A stretch of 61,820 bases of DNA from Variovorax sp. KK3 (GCF_001984055.1 NZ_LYVO01000038.1:1-61820), one strand, 5' to 3'; numbered from the stretch's first letter, positions 1 through 8,891 are shown. Program-made: numbers and translations. Notes: generated by a model from the letters alone, not told the origin.

Positions 1-630
1 CAGCGAGGCCTGCACCCACTGGCCCTCGCCCGAGCTCTCGCGCTCCAGCAAGGCCGTCATCACCGCGAGCGCGCAGTACAGGCCCGCGCCGATATCGGCG
101 AGTGCGATGCCGACGCGCGTCGGCCCGTTCTCGGGAAAGCCGTTCATCGACATCATCCCGGCCATGCCCTGGATGATGTGGTCGAAGCCGGGCCGCTTGG
201 CGTAGGGTCCGTCCTGCCCGAAGCCCGAGATGCTGGCGTAGACGATGCGCGGGTTGATCTTGCGCAGCGATTCGTAGTCGATGCCGAGCCGGTGCTTCAC
301 GTCGGGCCGGAAGTTCTCGGCGATCACGTCGGCCTCCTGCACCAGGCGGTGCAGGATCGCCAGGCCGCTCGGGTGCTTGAGGTTGAGCGTCAGCGAGCGC
401 TTGTTGCGGTGCAGGTTCTGGAAGTCCGGGCCTTCGCGCAGGCCGCCCCAGCCGTCGCTTTGCTCCAGCAATTCGGGCGTCTCGATCTTGATCACGTCGG
501 CGCCCCAGTCGGCGAACTGGCGAATGCAGGTCGGGCCGGCGCGCACGCGCGTGAGGTCGAGCACCTTGTAGGCGGCCAAGGGGCCGCGGCGGGGAGGCGT
601 ATGCGTTGCTGGGTTCATGTCGTGGCTCAT
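1..630 (-). CDS. CaiB/BaiF family CoA-transferase (partial, C-terminus beyond window)
   Basis: Leftward gene whose first 210 codons are inside the window and which stays open to base 1. The translation begins MSHDMNPATHTPPRRGPLAA and continues with a type III CoA-transferase N-terminal half: KVLDLTRVRAGPTCIRQFAD, then GADVIKIE, the conserved FQNLHRNKRSLTLNLK block, ENFRPDV, and ASISGFGQDGPYAKRPGFD. Family members move CoA between a CoA thioester and a free acid through an active-site aspartate, which would be near GFDHIIQGMAG. The ATG at 630 lies one base after the stop of the crotonase gene, so it is the last visible gene of the hyuB-hyuA-crotonase operon. A second in-frame ATG at 617 is possible. 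The substrate is not predictable; context suggests an organic acid activated or released as a CoA ester. Confidence 0.9.
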   Translation of the reverse strand, partial: MSHDMNPATHTPPRRGPLAAYKVLDLTRVRAGPTCIRQFADWGADVIKIETPELLEQSDGWGGLREGPDFQNLHRNKRSLTLNLKHPSGLAILHRLVQEADVIAENFRPDVKHRLGIDYESLRKINPRIVYASISGFGQDGPYAKRPGFDHIIQGMAGMMSMNGFPENGPTRVGIALADIGAGLYCALAVMTALLERESSGEGQWVQASL

Positions 631-631
631 G

Positions 632-1426
632 TCAGCGCCCCTTGAAATTCGGCGTGCGTTTGTCGGCGAAGGCGGCGCGGCCTTCCTGGTAGTCCTCGCT
701 GGCGTAGCAGGCATCGACCAGCGCCTGGGCCGCCGCCAGGTCGCGGGCGGACTCGGGCTTTTCGTATTCGAGGAAGGCGCGCTTGAGCGCGCGCAGCGTC
801 AGCGGCGCATTGCCCGCGATCTGCCGTGCGTAGTCGAGCACCGATGGCTCGAGTTCGGCAGCCGGCACCACGCGATGCACGAGCTGGCACGCGAGCGCTT
901 CTTGCGCGCTGTAGCGGCGGCCGGTGAAGAAGAGGTCGCGCGCAGCCGCCGCGCCCATGACGCGCGCCACCCGCACCTGGCCTTCGTGGCCGAAGCCCAG
1001 GCCCAGGCGCACGGCAGGAATCGCGAACACCGCGCTGTCGGCGCAGACGCGGATGTCGCAGCTCACCGCGAAGTCGAGTCCGCCGCCGATGCAGTAGCCG
1101 TGCACCATCGCGATGGTCGGCTTCGCGCAGGCATACACCGCGTCGTACGAGCGCTGGTTGATCTGGTTGTACTCGCGGTTCTGCTCGGGATTGGTCCGCA
1201 CGCTGCCGAAGGCCGAGATGTTCGAGCCGGCGGCGAAAGCGCGCTCGCCCATGCCGGTGACGATGACCACCCGCACCTCGGGGTCGGCCTCGAAATCGGC
1301 CATCACGCGCGGCACCTCGCGGGCCATGTCCATCGAAATGGCGTTGTGCCGGGCCGGGTCGTTGAAGACCATCCAGCCGATGCCGTCGGCCTTGCGGGCC
1401 TGCAGAGAAGCGATCTCGGTCGTCAT
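632..1426 (-). CDS. Enoyl-CoA hydratase/isomerase (crotonase) family protein, atypical active site
   Basis: 264 aa, normal crotonase length. Oxyanion-hole segments are visible at AAGSNI (65-70) and IGGG (113-116). The two glutamates that activate water in classical enoyl-CoA hydratases are not in their usual places: the first position reads GGGLDFA with Asp118 instead of Glu, and the usual QPEI segment reads IPAV with Ala138. A crotonase-fold lyase, isomerase or decarboxylase is therefore likelier than a true hydratase (inference). The start overlaps the end of hyuA by 4 bp (ATGA), and the CoA-transferase follows one base later, so translation is coupled. It probably acts on a CoA thioester in the same pathway as the hydantoinase-like pair. 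Confidence 0.92.
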   Translation of the reverse strand: MTTEIASLQARKADGIGWMVFNDPARHNAISMDMAREVPRVMADFEADPEVRVVIVTGMGERAFAAGSNISAFGSVRTNPEQNREYNQINQRSYDAVYACAKPTIAMVHGYCIGGGLDFAVSCDIRVCADSAVFAIPAVRLGLGFGHEGQVRVARVMGAAAARDLFFTGRRYSAQEALACQLVHRVVPAAELEPSVLDYARQIAGNAPLTLRALKRAFLEYEKPESARDLAAAQALVDACYASEDYQEGRAAFADKRTPNFKGR

Positions 1427-3579
1427 GACAGTGCGTTGGTGTTGAGGTTGGAAGCGCCGGCGCTTTCGGAGGCGCCGGCTTCGCCCGCGAGGGCGAGGTC
1501 GATGATGAGACTGCCCGAGCTGTCGACGCGCGCTTGCGAGTCGGCCGGCAGCACCAGCGTGGAAGAGGCTTCCTGCACGAGTGCGGGGCCCTGGATCGTT
1601 TCGCCGGCAGCGAGCCGCTCGCGGCTGTACACCGGCACGTCCTCGTAGCGCTTGCGGGCGCCCACCCAGACCTGGTGCCGGCCCGCCAGCGCCGAGGCGC
1701 CGCCGGCCGCCACGGCGGTGCTGGCCAAGCCGCTGGCCGTCGCCTCGACGGTGGCCGCGATGCGGATGTTCACGATCTCGACGTCGCCGAGCGGCATCAC
1801 CTGCGAGAACATCTGCCGGTAGGCTGCCTTGAAGGCTTCGGCGAAGGTCTTGGCCGACGCGTCGGTGTACGGCCCGGCCGGCAGCGTGGTGACGATCTCG
1901 AAGCCCTGGCCCACGAAGCGCATGTCGGCCGAGCGCAGCACGCGCGGCGCACTCGGGTGGTCCGGCAGCGTCGCGTCGATCACCGCGAAAGCCTCGGCCT
2001 CGAGCTGGGCGTAGAGGCCTTCGAGTTCACGCCAATCGGTGCGCGAGATCGGTTTCGCCACGGTGGCCATGCGGTCCACGCGGGCCGGTGCCATCAGCAG
2101 GCCCAGCGCCGAGGCCACGCCCGCGCCCGGCGGGCACACGACCCGCGTCGCGCCCAGGCGCTGCGCGACCTCGCAGCCATGCAGCGGACCGCCGCCGCCG
2201 GTCAGCAGCATGGCGAAGCGCGAGGCCGTGTGGCCGCGCTCGGCCACGTGCACGCGGGCCGCCGCGGCCATGTTCTCGTTGACGATCGAGTGGATGCCCC
2301 ATGCCATCTCGGGAATGCTGATGCCGGCCTGCTCGGCCAACGGTGCGATGGCGGCCTTGGCGCGGGCCACGTCGAGTTCGATGGTGCCGCCAGCGAAGGT
2401 GGCGGGGTCGAGGTAGCCGAGCACCAGGTTCGCATCGGTCACCGTCGGCTGCGTGCCGCCGCGGCCGTAGCAGGCCGGGCCGGGTGTGGATGCCGCGCTT
2501 TCGGGGCCGACCTTGATCAGCCCGAGCGGATCGACGTGGGCGATGCTGCCGCCGCCCGCGCCGATCTCGATCAGCTCGATGGTCGAGATGGAGATCGGCA
2601 GACCGCTGCCTTCGGTCAGCCGCTTCTGGCGGCTGGCCTCGAACTGGTGGGCGATCATGGGCTCGCCGCCGTCGATGATGGCGAGCTTGGCGGTGGTGCC
2701 GCCCATGTCGAAGGCCAGCACGTCCTCGATGCTCGAACGCTCGCCGAAATACGCACCCGCCAGGGCGCCGGCAGCAGGGCCCGATTCGAGCAGCTGGATC
2801 GGCACGCGCTTGGCTTCGTCGACGTGCGTCAGCCCGCCGTTCGACAGCATCATGAAAAGCGGCGCCTTGATGCCGATGGCCCGGATCTCGCCCGTCATCA
2901 GGTCGAGGTAGCCGTCGGCCAGCGGCTTCACGTAGGCATTCGCCACGGTGGTCACGCTGCGTTCGTACTCGCGGATCTGCGGCGACACCTCGGACGAGAT
3001 CGACACGAAGAGCTGTGGATAAGCCGTGGCCAGCGCGACGCGGGCCTGCTTCTCGTTGGCCGGGTTGGCGTAGGCGTGCAGGAAGATGATGGCGACCGAC
3101 TGCACGCCGGCCGCGACCAGCTCGCCGGCGCGGGCCACCAGCGCGGCTTCGTCGAGCGCGGTGATGATCGTGCCGTCCGGCCCGGTGCGCTCCGGCACTT
3201 CCAGCCGCAGGTGGCGCGGCACCAGGGCGGCCGGCATCTCGATGTGCAGGTCGTACAGCTCGTACTTGTGCTCGCGGGCGATCTCCAGCGTGTCGCGGAA
3301 GCCGGCCGTGGTGATGAGCCCGGTGGGTGCGCCCTTGCGTTCGATGAGCGCGTTGGTGAAGAGCGTCGTCGCATGCACGACGCGTTCGACTGCCGCGTAG
3401 GAAAGCCCTTCGCGCTCGAACAGCCGGCGCACGCCGGTGATCACGCCTTCGTGCGGGGCTGCGGGCGTGGTGAGTTCCTTGTGCGAAAGCGAGCGACCCG
3501 TGTCGTGCGCGTAGACGACCACATCGGTGAAGGTGCCGCCGATGTCGATGCCGAGGGAAAGTGCTGAGGGTGATGACAT
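1423..3579 (-). CDS. Hydantoinase/oxoprolinase family protein, HyuA (beta-type) subunit
   Basis: 718 aa. The N-terminal phosphate-binding motif GIDIGGTFTDVV starts at residue 10, and a second ATPase-like motif, FDMGGTTAKLAI, lies mid-protein with IGAGGGSIAHVD after it. This is the hydantoinase A/5-oxoprolinase/acetone carboxylase beta architecture of the actin-like ATPase fold. Such proteins work with a HyuB partner in ATP-driven opening of cyclic amides or in carboxylation of ketones. The partner lies 45 bp upstream on the same strand and the crotonase overlaps its 3' end. Which of hydantoinase, oxoprolinase or carboxylase activity applies cannot be told from sequence; the following CoA-dependent genes fit a carboxylase or acid-producing reaction slightly better. 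Confidence 0.93.
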   Translation of the reverse strand: MSSPSALSLGIDIGGTFTDVVVYAHDTGRSLSHKELTTPAAPHEGVITGVRRLFEREGLSYAAVERVVHATTLFTNALIERKGAPTGLITTAGFRDTLEIAREHKYELYDLHIEMPAALVPRHLRLEVPERTGPDGTIITALDEAALVARAGELVAAGVQSVAIIFLHAYANPANEKQARVALATAYPQLFVSISSEVSPQIREYERSVTTVANAYVKPLADGYLDLMTGEIRAIGIKAPLFMMLSNGGLTHVDEAKRVPIQLLESGPAAGALAGAYFGERSSIEDVLAFDMGGTTAKLAIIDGGEPMIAHQFEASRQKRLTEGSGLPISISTIELIEIGAGGGSIAHVDPLGLIKVGPESAASTPGPACYGRGGTQPTVTDANLVLGYLDPATFAGGTIELDVARAKAAIAPLAEQAGISIPEMAWGIHSIVNENMAAAARVHVAERGHTASRFAMLLTGGGGPLHGCEVAQRLGATRVVCPPGAGVASALGLLMAPARVDRMATVAKPISRTDWRELEGLYAQLEAEAFAVIDATLPDHPSAPRVLRSADMRFVGQGFEIVTTLPAGPYTDASAKTFAEAFKAAYRQMFSQVMPLGDVEIVNIRIAATVEATASGLASTAVAAGGASALAGRHQVWVGARKRYEDVPVYSRERLAAGETIQGPALVQEASSTLVLPADSQARVDSSGSLIIDLALAGEAGASESAGASNLNTNALS

Positions 3580-3624
3580 GGTGTGAACCGCAGAAGTAGG
3601 GGGGACGGACGCGCTCGGGCGTGT

Positions 3625-5238
3625 TCAGGCGCCGACGTAGGCGCCGCGGAGGTCGGAGGCCAGGCGTTCCGGTGCGCGGCGGTCCGGCGCGCCGTAGCCG
3701 CCGCCGCCGGGCGTCTTCATCTCGACGCATGCGCCCGGCTCCAGGACCTGCTGCACCTTCGCGTTGCAGGGGGCGCCGTCGATCAGCACCACGCCGGGCG
3801 CGCCCGACTTGCCGCCGGCCAGGCCTTCCGCGGCTGCTTCGGGCCGCGTGCGTTCGGCCATGAAGCTCACCACCATCGGGTTCGGCGAGCAGTTCTCGAA
3901 CTTGATCTCCTGCCCGGTGCCGCCGCGGAACTCGCCCGCGCCGCCGCCGTCCTGCCGCAGCTGGCGGTGATGCACGCGCACGGGCAGCAACTGCTCGATC
4001 ATCTCGACCGGCGTGGACGAGATGTTGCTGGGCCAGGAGAGCACGTTCACGCCGTCGCGCCGGTTCGACGCGCCGTAGCCGCCGTTCATGAAGAACATGC
4101 TGGCGTAGCTGCTGCCGTCCGTGCGCTGGCCGGCCACGTTGGCGCACCACAGCGGCGAGCCGGTGGTGGCGATCACCTGGTCGGGCAGGGCGTCGGCCAG
4201 CGCGCGCAGCACCATGGTCGGCAGCATGTGGCCCACCAGCGCGCGCGCACCGCCGGCAGCCGGCGGCAGGGCGTTGAGGATGGAGCCGGGCGGCGCCGTG
4301 ACTTCGATCGGGTAGATCACGCCTTCGTTGCCGGCCACGTTGGGCAGCAGCGCGGTCCGGATGCCGTAGCAGGTGTAGGCCTTGGTGTAGGCCATGCAGA
4401 CGTTGATGGAGGCGGGCACCTGCGCAGAGGTGCCGGAGTAGTCGACTTCGATCGAGCCGTCCTTCACCGTCATCGTCATTTCCAGGCGGATCGGCTCGGC
4501 GAGCCCGTCCGTCACCGCGCTGGTGCGGTACACGCCTTCGGGGATGCGGCGAATGGCCGCGCGCATCGCGTTCTCGGAACGGGTGTGGATCTCGTGGGCC
4601 AGGCCCTCCAGCGATTGCAGCCCGTGCTCGTGCATCTGCGCCAGCACGCGCTGCTCGATGCGCTGCACGGCCGTGATCTGGGCGTAGAGGTCGCCCATCA
4701 CCTGGTCGGGCACGCGCACGTTCTTGCGCACGATCTTCTCGAGCACCGGGTCCATCACGCCGGCGCGCAGGATCTTCATCAGCGGGATCTGCAGGCCTTC
4801 CTCGAACACCGAGCGGGCATCGGCCGAGCGCACGCGCCCGCCGATGTCGGGCGCATGCGCCACCGAGCCGGCCCAGCCGACGATCTTGCCGGCCAGGAAG
4901 ATGGGCTTGGCGAGCGTGATGTCGGGCAGGTGGCCCGTGCCCTGCCAGATGTCGTTGGTGATGAGCACGTCGCCGGGCTGCAGGTCTTCGGGCGCGAACT
5001 CGTCGATGAAGTGCCGGATGGTCTGCGGCACGGTGTTCAGGAACGACGGGATGCTGTGCGTCGCCTGGGCCAGCGAATGCCCGCGGGCGTCGGTCAGCAC
5101 ACAGGCGAAGTCGTTCGACTCGCGCACGTTGGTCGAGAAGGAAGTGCGGACCATCGCAACGGCCGCTTCGTCGACGATCGAAATCAGTCGACTCCACAGC
5201 AGTTCCAGCGTGATCGCATCGAATTGGGTACTTGCCAT
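3625..5238 (-). CDS. Hydantoinase B/oxoprolinase family protein, HyuB (alpha-type) subunit
   Basis: 537 aa from the chosen ATG at 5238 (MASTQFDAITLELLW), the usual N-terminus of the family. An open frame extends upstream to 5373, but that stretch carries the conserved regulatory element and is not protein-like. Family blocks seen: VRTSFSTNVRESNDFACVL, the glycine/aspartate segment PGDVLITNDIWQGTGHLPD, VDYSGTSAQV, and the C-terminal GGGGYG before a short tail. It is the first gene of the leftward operon and the catalytic partner of HyuA downstream. The divergent LysR gene 223 bp away is the likely regulator. Confidence 0.93.
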   Translation of the reverse strand: MASTQFDAITLELLWSRLISIVDEAAVAMVRTSFSTNVRESNDFACVLTDARGHSLAQATHSIPSFLNTVPQTIRHFIDEFAPEDLQPGDVLITNDIWQGTGHLPDITLAKPIFLAGKIVGWAGSVAHAPDIGGRVRSADARSVFEEGLQIPLMKILRAGVMDPVLEKIVRKNVRVPDQVMGDLYAQITAVQRIEQRVLAQMHEHGLQSLEGLAHEIHTRSENAMRAAIRRIPEGVYRTSAVTDGLAEPIRLEMTMTVKDGSIEVDYSGTSAQVPASINVCMAYTKAYTCYGIRTALLPNVAGNEGVIYPIEVTAPPGSILNALPPAAGGARALVGHMLPTMVLRALADALPDQVIATTGSPLWCANVAGQRTDGSSYASMFFMNGGYGASNRRDGVNVLSWPSNISSTPVEMIEQLLPVRVHHRQLRQDGGGAGEFRGGTGQEIKFENCSPNPMVVSFMAERTRPEAAAEGLAGGKSGAPGVVLIDGAPCNAKVQQVLEPGACVEMKTPGGGGYGAPDRRAPERLASDLRGAYVGA

Positions 5239-5324
5239 CGGTGAGCCTGTCGAGGAGTTGTTGAGGGGAGTGTTGAGGGGATGTTCGGGGTGCCGGGAGG
5301 AAAGAGGGACCTGGCCGGCCTGAT

Positions 5325-5381
5325 GAATTCTGGGCGCGTACCCCATGACAGTCCAATATCCAGTTCGACCCACCCTATTCC
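5325..5381. promoter_or_regulatory. Conserved 57-bp upstream element, copy A (hyuB / LysR intergenic)
   Basis: This stretch aligns without gaps to 7496-7552 with 38 of 57 identical bases. Shared blocks are GAATTCTGGGCG at the left end, CCC, ATG, GTCCAAT, AGTTC and TATTCC at the right end. It lies 86 bp before the hyuB start and 80 bp before the LysR start. It is followed by CGCGGGTATATACTTTTT, an AT-rich stretch that could be part of the LysR promoter. Most likely it is the binding region of the adjacent LysR regulator (inference). Confidence 0.7.
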
Positions 5382-5461
5382 GCGGGTATATACTTTTTGC
5401 CGCTCAAGAGCGTGCGTTGCGACCCAAGCCGGTGTCCTGGCACGCGAGCAGGAGAAGGTCG

Positions 5462-6412
5462 ATGTCCACCGAGCCCGCCAGGCCGTTCCAGCCCAGTCCG
5501 TTTTCGCTGAACCACCGGTACATCGAGGTGTTCCGGGCTGTGATGATGCGGGGCACCGCCACCGAGGCGGCGGCCATGCTGCACACCTCGCAGCCCGTGG
5601 TCAGCAAGCTGCTGGCCCGCTTCCAGTCGGTCAGCGGCATCCAGCTGTTCGAACTGCGCAAGAGCCGGCTGGTGCCGACGCCGGAGGCGCGCATCCTCTT
5701 CAACGTGATCGAGCGCAGCTACATCGGCCTCGAGCAGATCGCGCAGACGCTGGCCGAGCTGCGCGGCCTGCATTCCGGGCGCGTGCAGGTCGGCTGCCTG
5801 CCGTCGATGGGCATGGGCCTGCTGCCGGAGATCACGCGCAACTTCATGAAGGACCATCCGACCATCCAGGTGGCGATCGACACGGTCGATTCGTCGCTGG
5901 TGCGTGACGGCGTCGCGCTGGGCCGGCTGGACCTCGGCATCGCCATGCGGCAGGTCGACTCGGCGGGCACCGAGGCGGAGCCGCTCGTGGCGGTCCATCC
6001 GGTGTGCGTGATGGCGCCCGGCCATCACCTCGCAGGCAAGAAAAGCATCCAGGCGAAAGACCTCGACGGCCAGGCCTTCATCGCCACCGGCCGCAACGAC
6101 GGCACGCGCCAGGCGATCGAGCGGGTGTTCGACGATGCCGGCGTGCGGCCGATCACGGTGGCCGAGACCACCTACGCCATCACCACCTGCATGCTCGCGC
6201 TGCAGGGCATCGGCGTCGGCATCGTCAATCCGCTGGTGGTGGCGCCGCTGCTCAAGGCGGGGCTGGTCGCGCTGCCATTCAAGCGCGCGGCGCCGGTCGA
6301 ACTGGTGTTGCTCACGCCGCTGAACCAGCCGCCTTCGCGCATCACCCAGGCCTTCATCCAGCACGTCAAGCTGGCCTGCGCCGAGCTGCCCGAAGCGATC
6401 CGCGCCGCCTGA
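5462..6412 (+). CDS. LysR-family transcriptional regulator
   Basis: 316 aa from ATG 5462, chosen because AGGAGAAGG lies just upstream and because the longer frame (from 5345) would run through the conserved upstream element. N-terminal winged helix (YIEVFRAVMMRGTATEAAAM and TSQPVVSKLLARFQ, about residues 20-55), then a LysR substrate-binding domain beginning near VQVGCLPSMGMGLLP. It is divergent from hyuBA-crotonase-CoA transferase and is followed, tail to tail at 24 bp, by a Bug gene that carries the same upstream element as hyuB. It probably controls both transcripts in response to a substrate or intermediate; the ligand is unknown. Confidence 0.93.
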   Translation: MSTEPARPFQPSPFSLNHRYIEVFRAVMMRGTATEAAAMLHTSQPVVSKLLARFQSVSGIQLFELRKSRLVPTPEARILFNVIERSYIGLEQIAQTLAELRGLHSGRVQVGCLPSMGMGLLPEITRNFMKDHPTIQVAIDTVDSSLVRDGVALGRLDLGIAMRQVDSAGTEAEPLVAVHPVCVMAPGHHLAGKKSIQAKDLDGQAFIATGRNDGTRQAIERVFDDAGVRPITVAETTYAITTCMLALQGIGVGIVNPLVVAPLLKAGLVALPFKRAAPVELVLLTPLNQPPSRITQAFIQHVKLACAELPEAIRAA

Positions 6413-6436
6413 GCGGCGTGCGCGCTCGTTCGAGGC

Positions 6437-7399
6437 TCAGAGGCCGAGCCCGGCGTCCTTGATGAGCTTGGTGTACTTCACCGCTTCGGCATGCACGTAG
6501 GCGTTGCTCTGCGCGACGGTGCCGCCGATCGGCGTCACGCCCAGGTCGGCCCATCGCGCGGCGAGGGCCTGGGAGTGCACGATCTTGTGGATGTCGGCGC
6601 TCAGCTTCTTCGCCACCTCGGGCGGCAGGCCCAGCGGCGCGGCCACGGTGTACCAGCCGACGAACTCGTACTTCGGCACGCCCTGTTCGGCCACGGTCGG
6701 CAGGTTCGGCAGGCTCGGCGAGCGCTTCGCACCGGTCACGGCCAGCGCGCGCACCTTGCCGCTCTTCATGAGGCCGATCGCCGTCGGCAGGTTTTCGAAC
6801 ATCAGCTGGATCTGCCCGCCCATCAGGTCGGCGCTGGCGGCCGAGCTGCCCTTGTAGGGCACGTGCATCATCTTGACGCCGGCATCGCGCAGGAAGAGTT
6901 CGGCGCCCAGGTGCGTCGCCGAGCCCGGGCCGGCCGAGCCGAAATTCAGCGCGTCGGGGGACGCCTTGGCGAGCTTGATCAGGTCGCCGATGTCGTTGGC
7001 CGCCACCGATGGGTGCACCAGCACCACGCTCGGAAACGAGCCGATGATGCCCAGCGTGTCGAGGCTCTTGCCCGGGTCGTAGTTGAGCTTCGGGTAGATG
7101 GCGTAGGAGGCCTGCACGGGCTGGATGCCGATCAGCAGCGTGTAGCCGTCCGGTGCCTGCTTGGACACGTACTCGGCACCGATGTGCCCGCTGGCCCCGG
7201 CCTTGTTCTCCACCACCACCGGCTGCTTGTAGAGCTCCGACAACTGCTGCCCGACCAGGCGGCCCAGCAGGTCGGCCGAACCGCCCGCGGCGACGGGAAC
7301 GATGATCCGGATCGGCTTGTCCGGAAAGCCTTCCGCCTGCGCTGCGAAGCAAAAGCCCAGCAAGGGCAGGATGGCGATGATGTTGCGTTTGGTGATCAA
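6437..7399 (-). CDS. Bug/TctC-family tripartite tricarboxylate transporter solute-binding protein
   Basis: 320 aa from a TTG start at 7399 preceded by CAGAGG. The reading frame extends to 7456, but the start giving MITKRNIIAILPLLGFCFAA is a clean signal peptide ending near AQA. The mature protein shows the Bug signature: PDKPIRIIVPVAAGGSAD, then VVENKAGASG, PDGYTLLIG, and HVPYKGSSAASADLMGGQI. Bug proteins bind carboxylates or amides in the periplasm. No TctA/TctB genes are adjacent, as is common in Burkholderiales. The shared upstream element suggests it delivers or senses the substrate of the hyuBA pathway. Confidence 0.92.
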   Translation of the reverse strand: MITKRNIIAILPLLGFCFAAQAEGFPDKPIRIIVPVAAGGSADLLGRLVGQQLSELYKQPVVVENKAGASGHIGAEYVSKQAPDGYTLLIGIQPVQASYAIYPKLNYDPGKSLDTLGIIGSFPSVVLVHPSVAANDIGDLIKLAKASPDALNFGSAGPGSATHLGAELFLRDAGVKMMHVPYKGSSAASADLMGGQIQLMFENLPTAIGLMKSGKVRALAVTGAKRSPSLPNLPTVAEQGVPKYEFVGWYTVAAPLGLPPEVAKKLSADIHKIVHSQALAARWADLGVTPIGGTVAQSNAYVHAEAVKYTKLIKDAGLGL

Positions 7400-7495
7400 G
7401 ATGGGCCTCTGGTCGCGTGATGCGCGGGTCGAATGAATGTGTTCGTCGGCCGGCACGCCGAACCGGCGTCCCTGTCCTGTGCAGACCTTGGCTAG

Positions 7496-7552
7496 GAATT
7501 CTGGGCGGCAGCCCTATGCGGGTCCAATGCAAAGTTCCCGCCCGGGTATTCC
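7496..7552. promoter_or_regulatory. Conserved 57-bp upstream element, copy B (upstream of Bug gene)
   Basis: Second copy of the element at 5325-5381, same orientation, 38/57 identical without gaps, 96 bp before the TTG start of the Bug gene. The surrounding gap 7400-7701 (302 bp) otherwise holds only a weak stem, CGCCC/GGGCG around 7635-7653. No gene was seen in it. Confidence 0.68.
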
Positions 7553-7701
7553 AAACGAACATCCTTTCGATGCACCGCAGCGAGACGCGAATCCGCCGGA
7601 ATCACGGTTTCTGCACCATAGGGTTACCACCTACGCCCCAAAAGCGTGGGCGCATCGGCAGGTCGGATCGACGGGCGCCGCGTGCCCCGCGCCCCGCGCG
7701 C

Positions 7702-8802
7702 TCAGGCCTTCTTCGGCCCCTTGAAGCTCCACCACGGCAGCAGCGTGCTCAGCGACTGCACCTCGCCGCTGGCGGCGCTCTCGTAGCCCGCCAGCGTGCC
7801 CAGCTGGTGCTGCCACGCGGCACCGCTCAGCAGCGAGCGCAAAGCCTGCACGGCCGGCTGGTCCAGCGCCGACTTGAGGCAGGCCAGGTGGTAACGCTCG
7901 CTCACCAGCGGCACGAAGCCCAGGCCCGCGCCGCGCGCGGCCGACTCGATGCCCAGGCCGGCATCGGCCTGCCCGCTGGCCACCGCATGCGCGACCGCGG
8001 CATGCGAGGGCTCGTCGTGGTCGTAGCCGCGCAGCGCATCCGCGTCGAGGCCGTGCTGCGCCAGCAGCTCGTCGAGCAGCACGCGCGTGCCGGTGCCGAT
8101 CGCGCGGTTCACGAAGCGGGCACGCAGGCGCGGCAGGTCGGCGATGCCGCGCAGGCCGAGCGGGTTGCCGGGCGCGACGATCAGCCCCTGCGTGCGGCGC
8201 GCGAAGCCGATGATCTTGTGCAGCCCCGGCTTCAGCAGCGGCTTGTAGGTTCGCTGCGCCAGCGAGCCGGCCGGTGGGCGTTCGAGCGTGTGGAAGCCCG
8301 CCATCACGCAGCGACCCTGGTTCAGCGCACTGATCGCATCGACGCTGCCGGTGAAGCGGATGTCGAGTTGTAGCCGCGCGCGTTCGGCCGCGTGCGCGCG
8401 CAGCAGCACCAGCGCCTCGTCGTGGCTCGCATGCAGGCTCAGCACGTGCAGGCGGTCGTCGAAGGCCAGCGCGAAGGCACGCTCCAGGTCGGCATGCAGG
8501 GCTTCGATCTGCGGCGCCAGCCGGGCCTGCGCCTGGCGCTCGGCCCACAGCAGCTTGTCGCCGAATTCGGAGAGCTGCGCCGAGCGGCCTTGTTCGCCGC
8601 TGACCAGCGGGTGCCCCAGCTCTTGTTCCCAGCGCTTGAGCGCGCCCCACACGTGGCGGTACGAAAGGCCCAGCGCGCGGGCGGCGGCAGAGATCGACCC
8701 GTGTTCGCGCACCGCATGCAGCAGCTCCATGAGCGGGTTGCGGATCAGCCGGCGGCCGCTGCGGCGCGGCGCGATGGCGTAGGAGAGTTCGATCTGTTGC
8801 AA
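7702..8802 (-). CDS. ModE-type winged-helix regulator with periplasmic-binding-protein-like sensor domain
   Basis: About 366 aa from a TTG start at 8802. No better start keeps the whole DNA-binding domain: the next ATG (8730) would remove its first residues. The N-terminal 30-90 region, MELLHAVREHGSISAAARAL then GLSYRHVWGALKRWEQELG, is the ModE/LysR-like helix-turn-helix. From about 115 onward the protein resembles a type 2 periplasmic binding fold (VLSLHASHDEALVLL, IRFTGSVDAISALNQGRC, NRAIGTGTRVLLDELL). This architecture is used by regulators that sense molybdate, tungstate or related ligands. It lies directly downstream of the Nit1C cluster on the same strand, but a functional link to the Tup/Mod operon at 17930 is more plausible. 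Confidence 0.85.
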   Translation of the reverse strand: MQQIELSYAIAPRRSGRRLIRNPLMELLHAVREHGSISAAARALGLSYRHVWGALKRWEQELGHPLVSGEQGRSAQLSEFGDKLLWAERQAQARLAPQIEALHADLERAFALAFDDRLHVLSLHASHDEALVLLRAHAAERARLQLDIRFTGSVDAISALNQGRCVMAGFHTLERPPAGSLAQRTYKPLLKPGLHKIIGFARRTQGLIVAPGNPLGLRGIADLPRLRARFVNRAIGTGTRVLLDELLAQHGLDADALRGYDHDEPSHAAVAHAVASGQADAGLGIESAARGAGLGFVPLVSERYHLACLKSALDQPAVQALRSLLSGAAWQHQLGTLAGYESAASGEVQSLSTLLPWWSFKGPKKA

Positions 8803-8818
8803 GCGGGATGAAGGGCGG

Positions 8819-8849
8819 TCGACGGCGCGTGGATTATGCAGACCGTCGA
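8819..8849. promoter_or_regulatory. Inverted repeat in the promoter region of the ModE-like regulator gene
   Basis: A perfect 7-bp inverted repeat, TCGACGG (8819-8825) and CCGTCGA (8843-8849), flanks a 17-bp spacer that contains TATGCA (8835-8840), the half-site of the palindrome in front of tupB. It ends 16 bp before the TTG start of the regulator and is a candidate autoregulatory site. Confidence 0.4.
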
Positions 8850-8891
8850 ATCGTCACCCCCGCCGGCGGGCGCGGCCGACCCGCGACGCCG

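Noticed and set aside
2027..5356. Long leftward open frame overlapping hyuA and hyuB
   Set aside because: Arg/Ala/Pro-rich translation without any domain; it is a shadow caused by high GC. The hyuA and hyuB frames have full family motifs.
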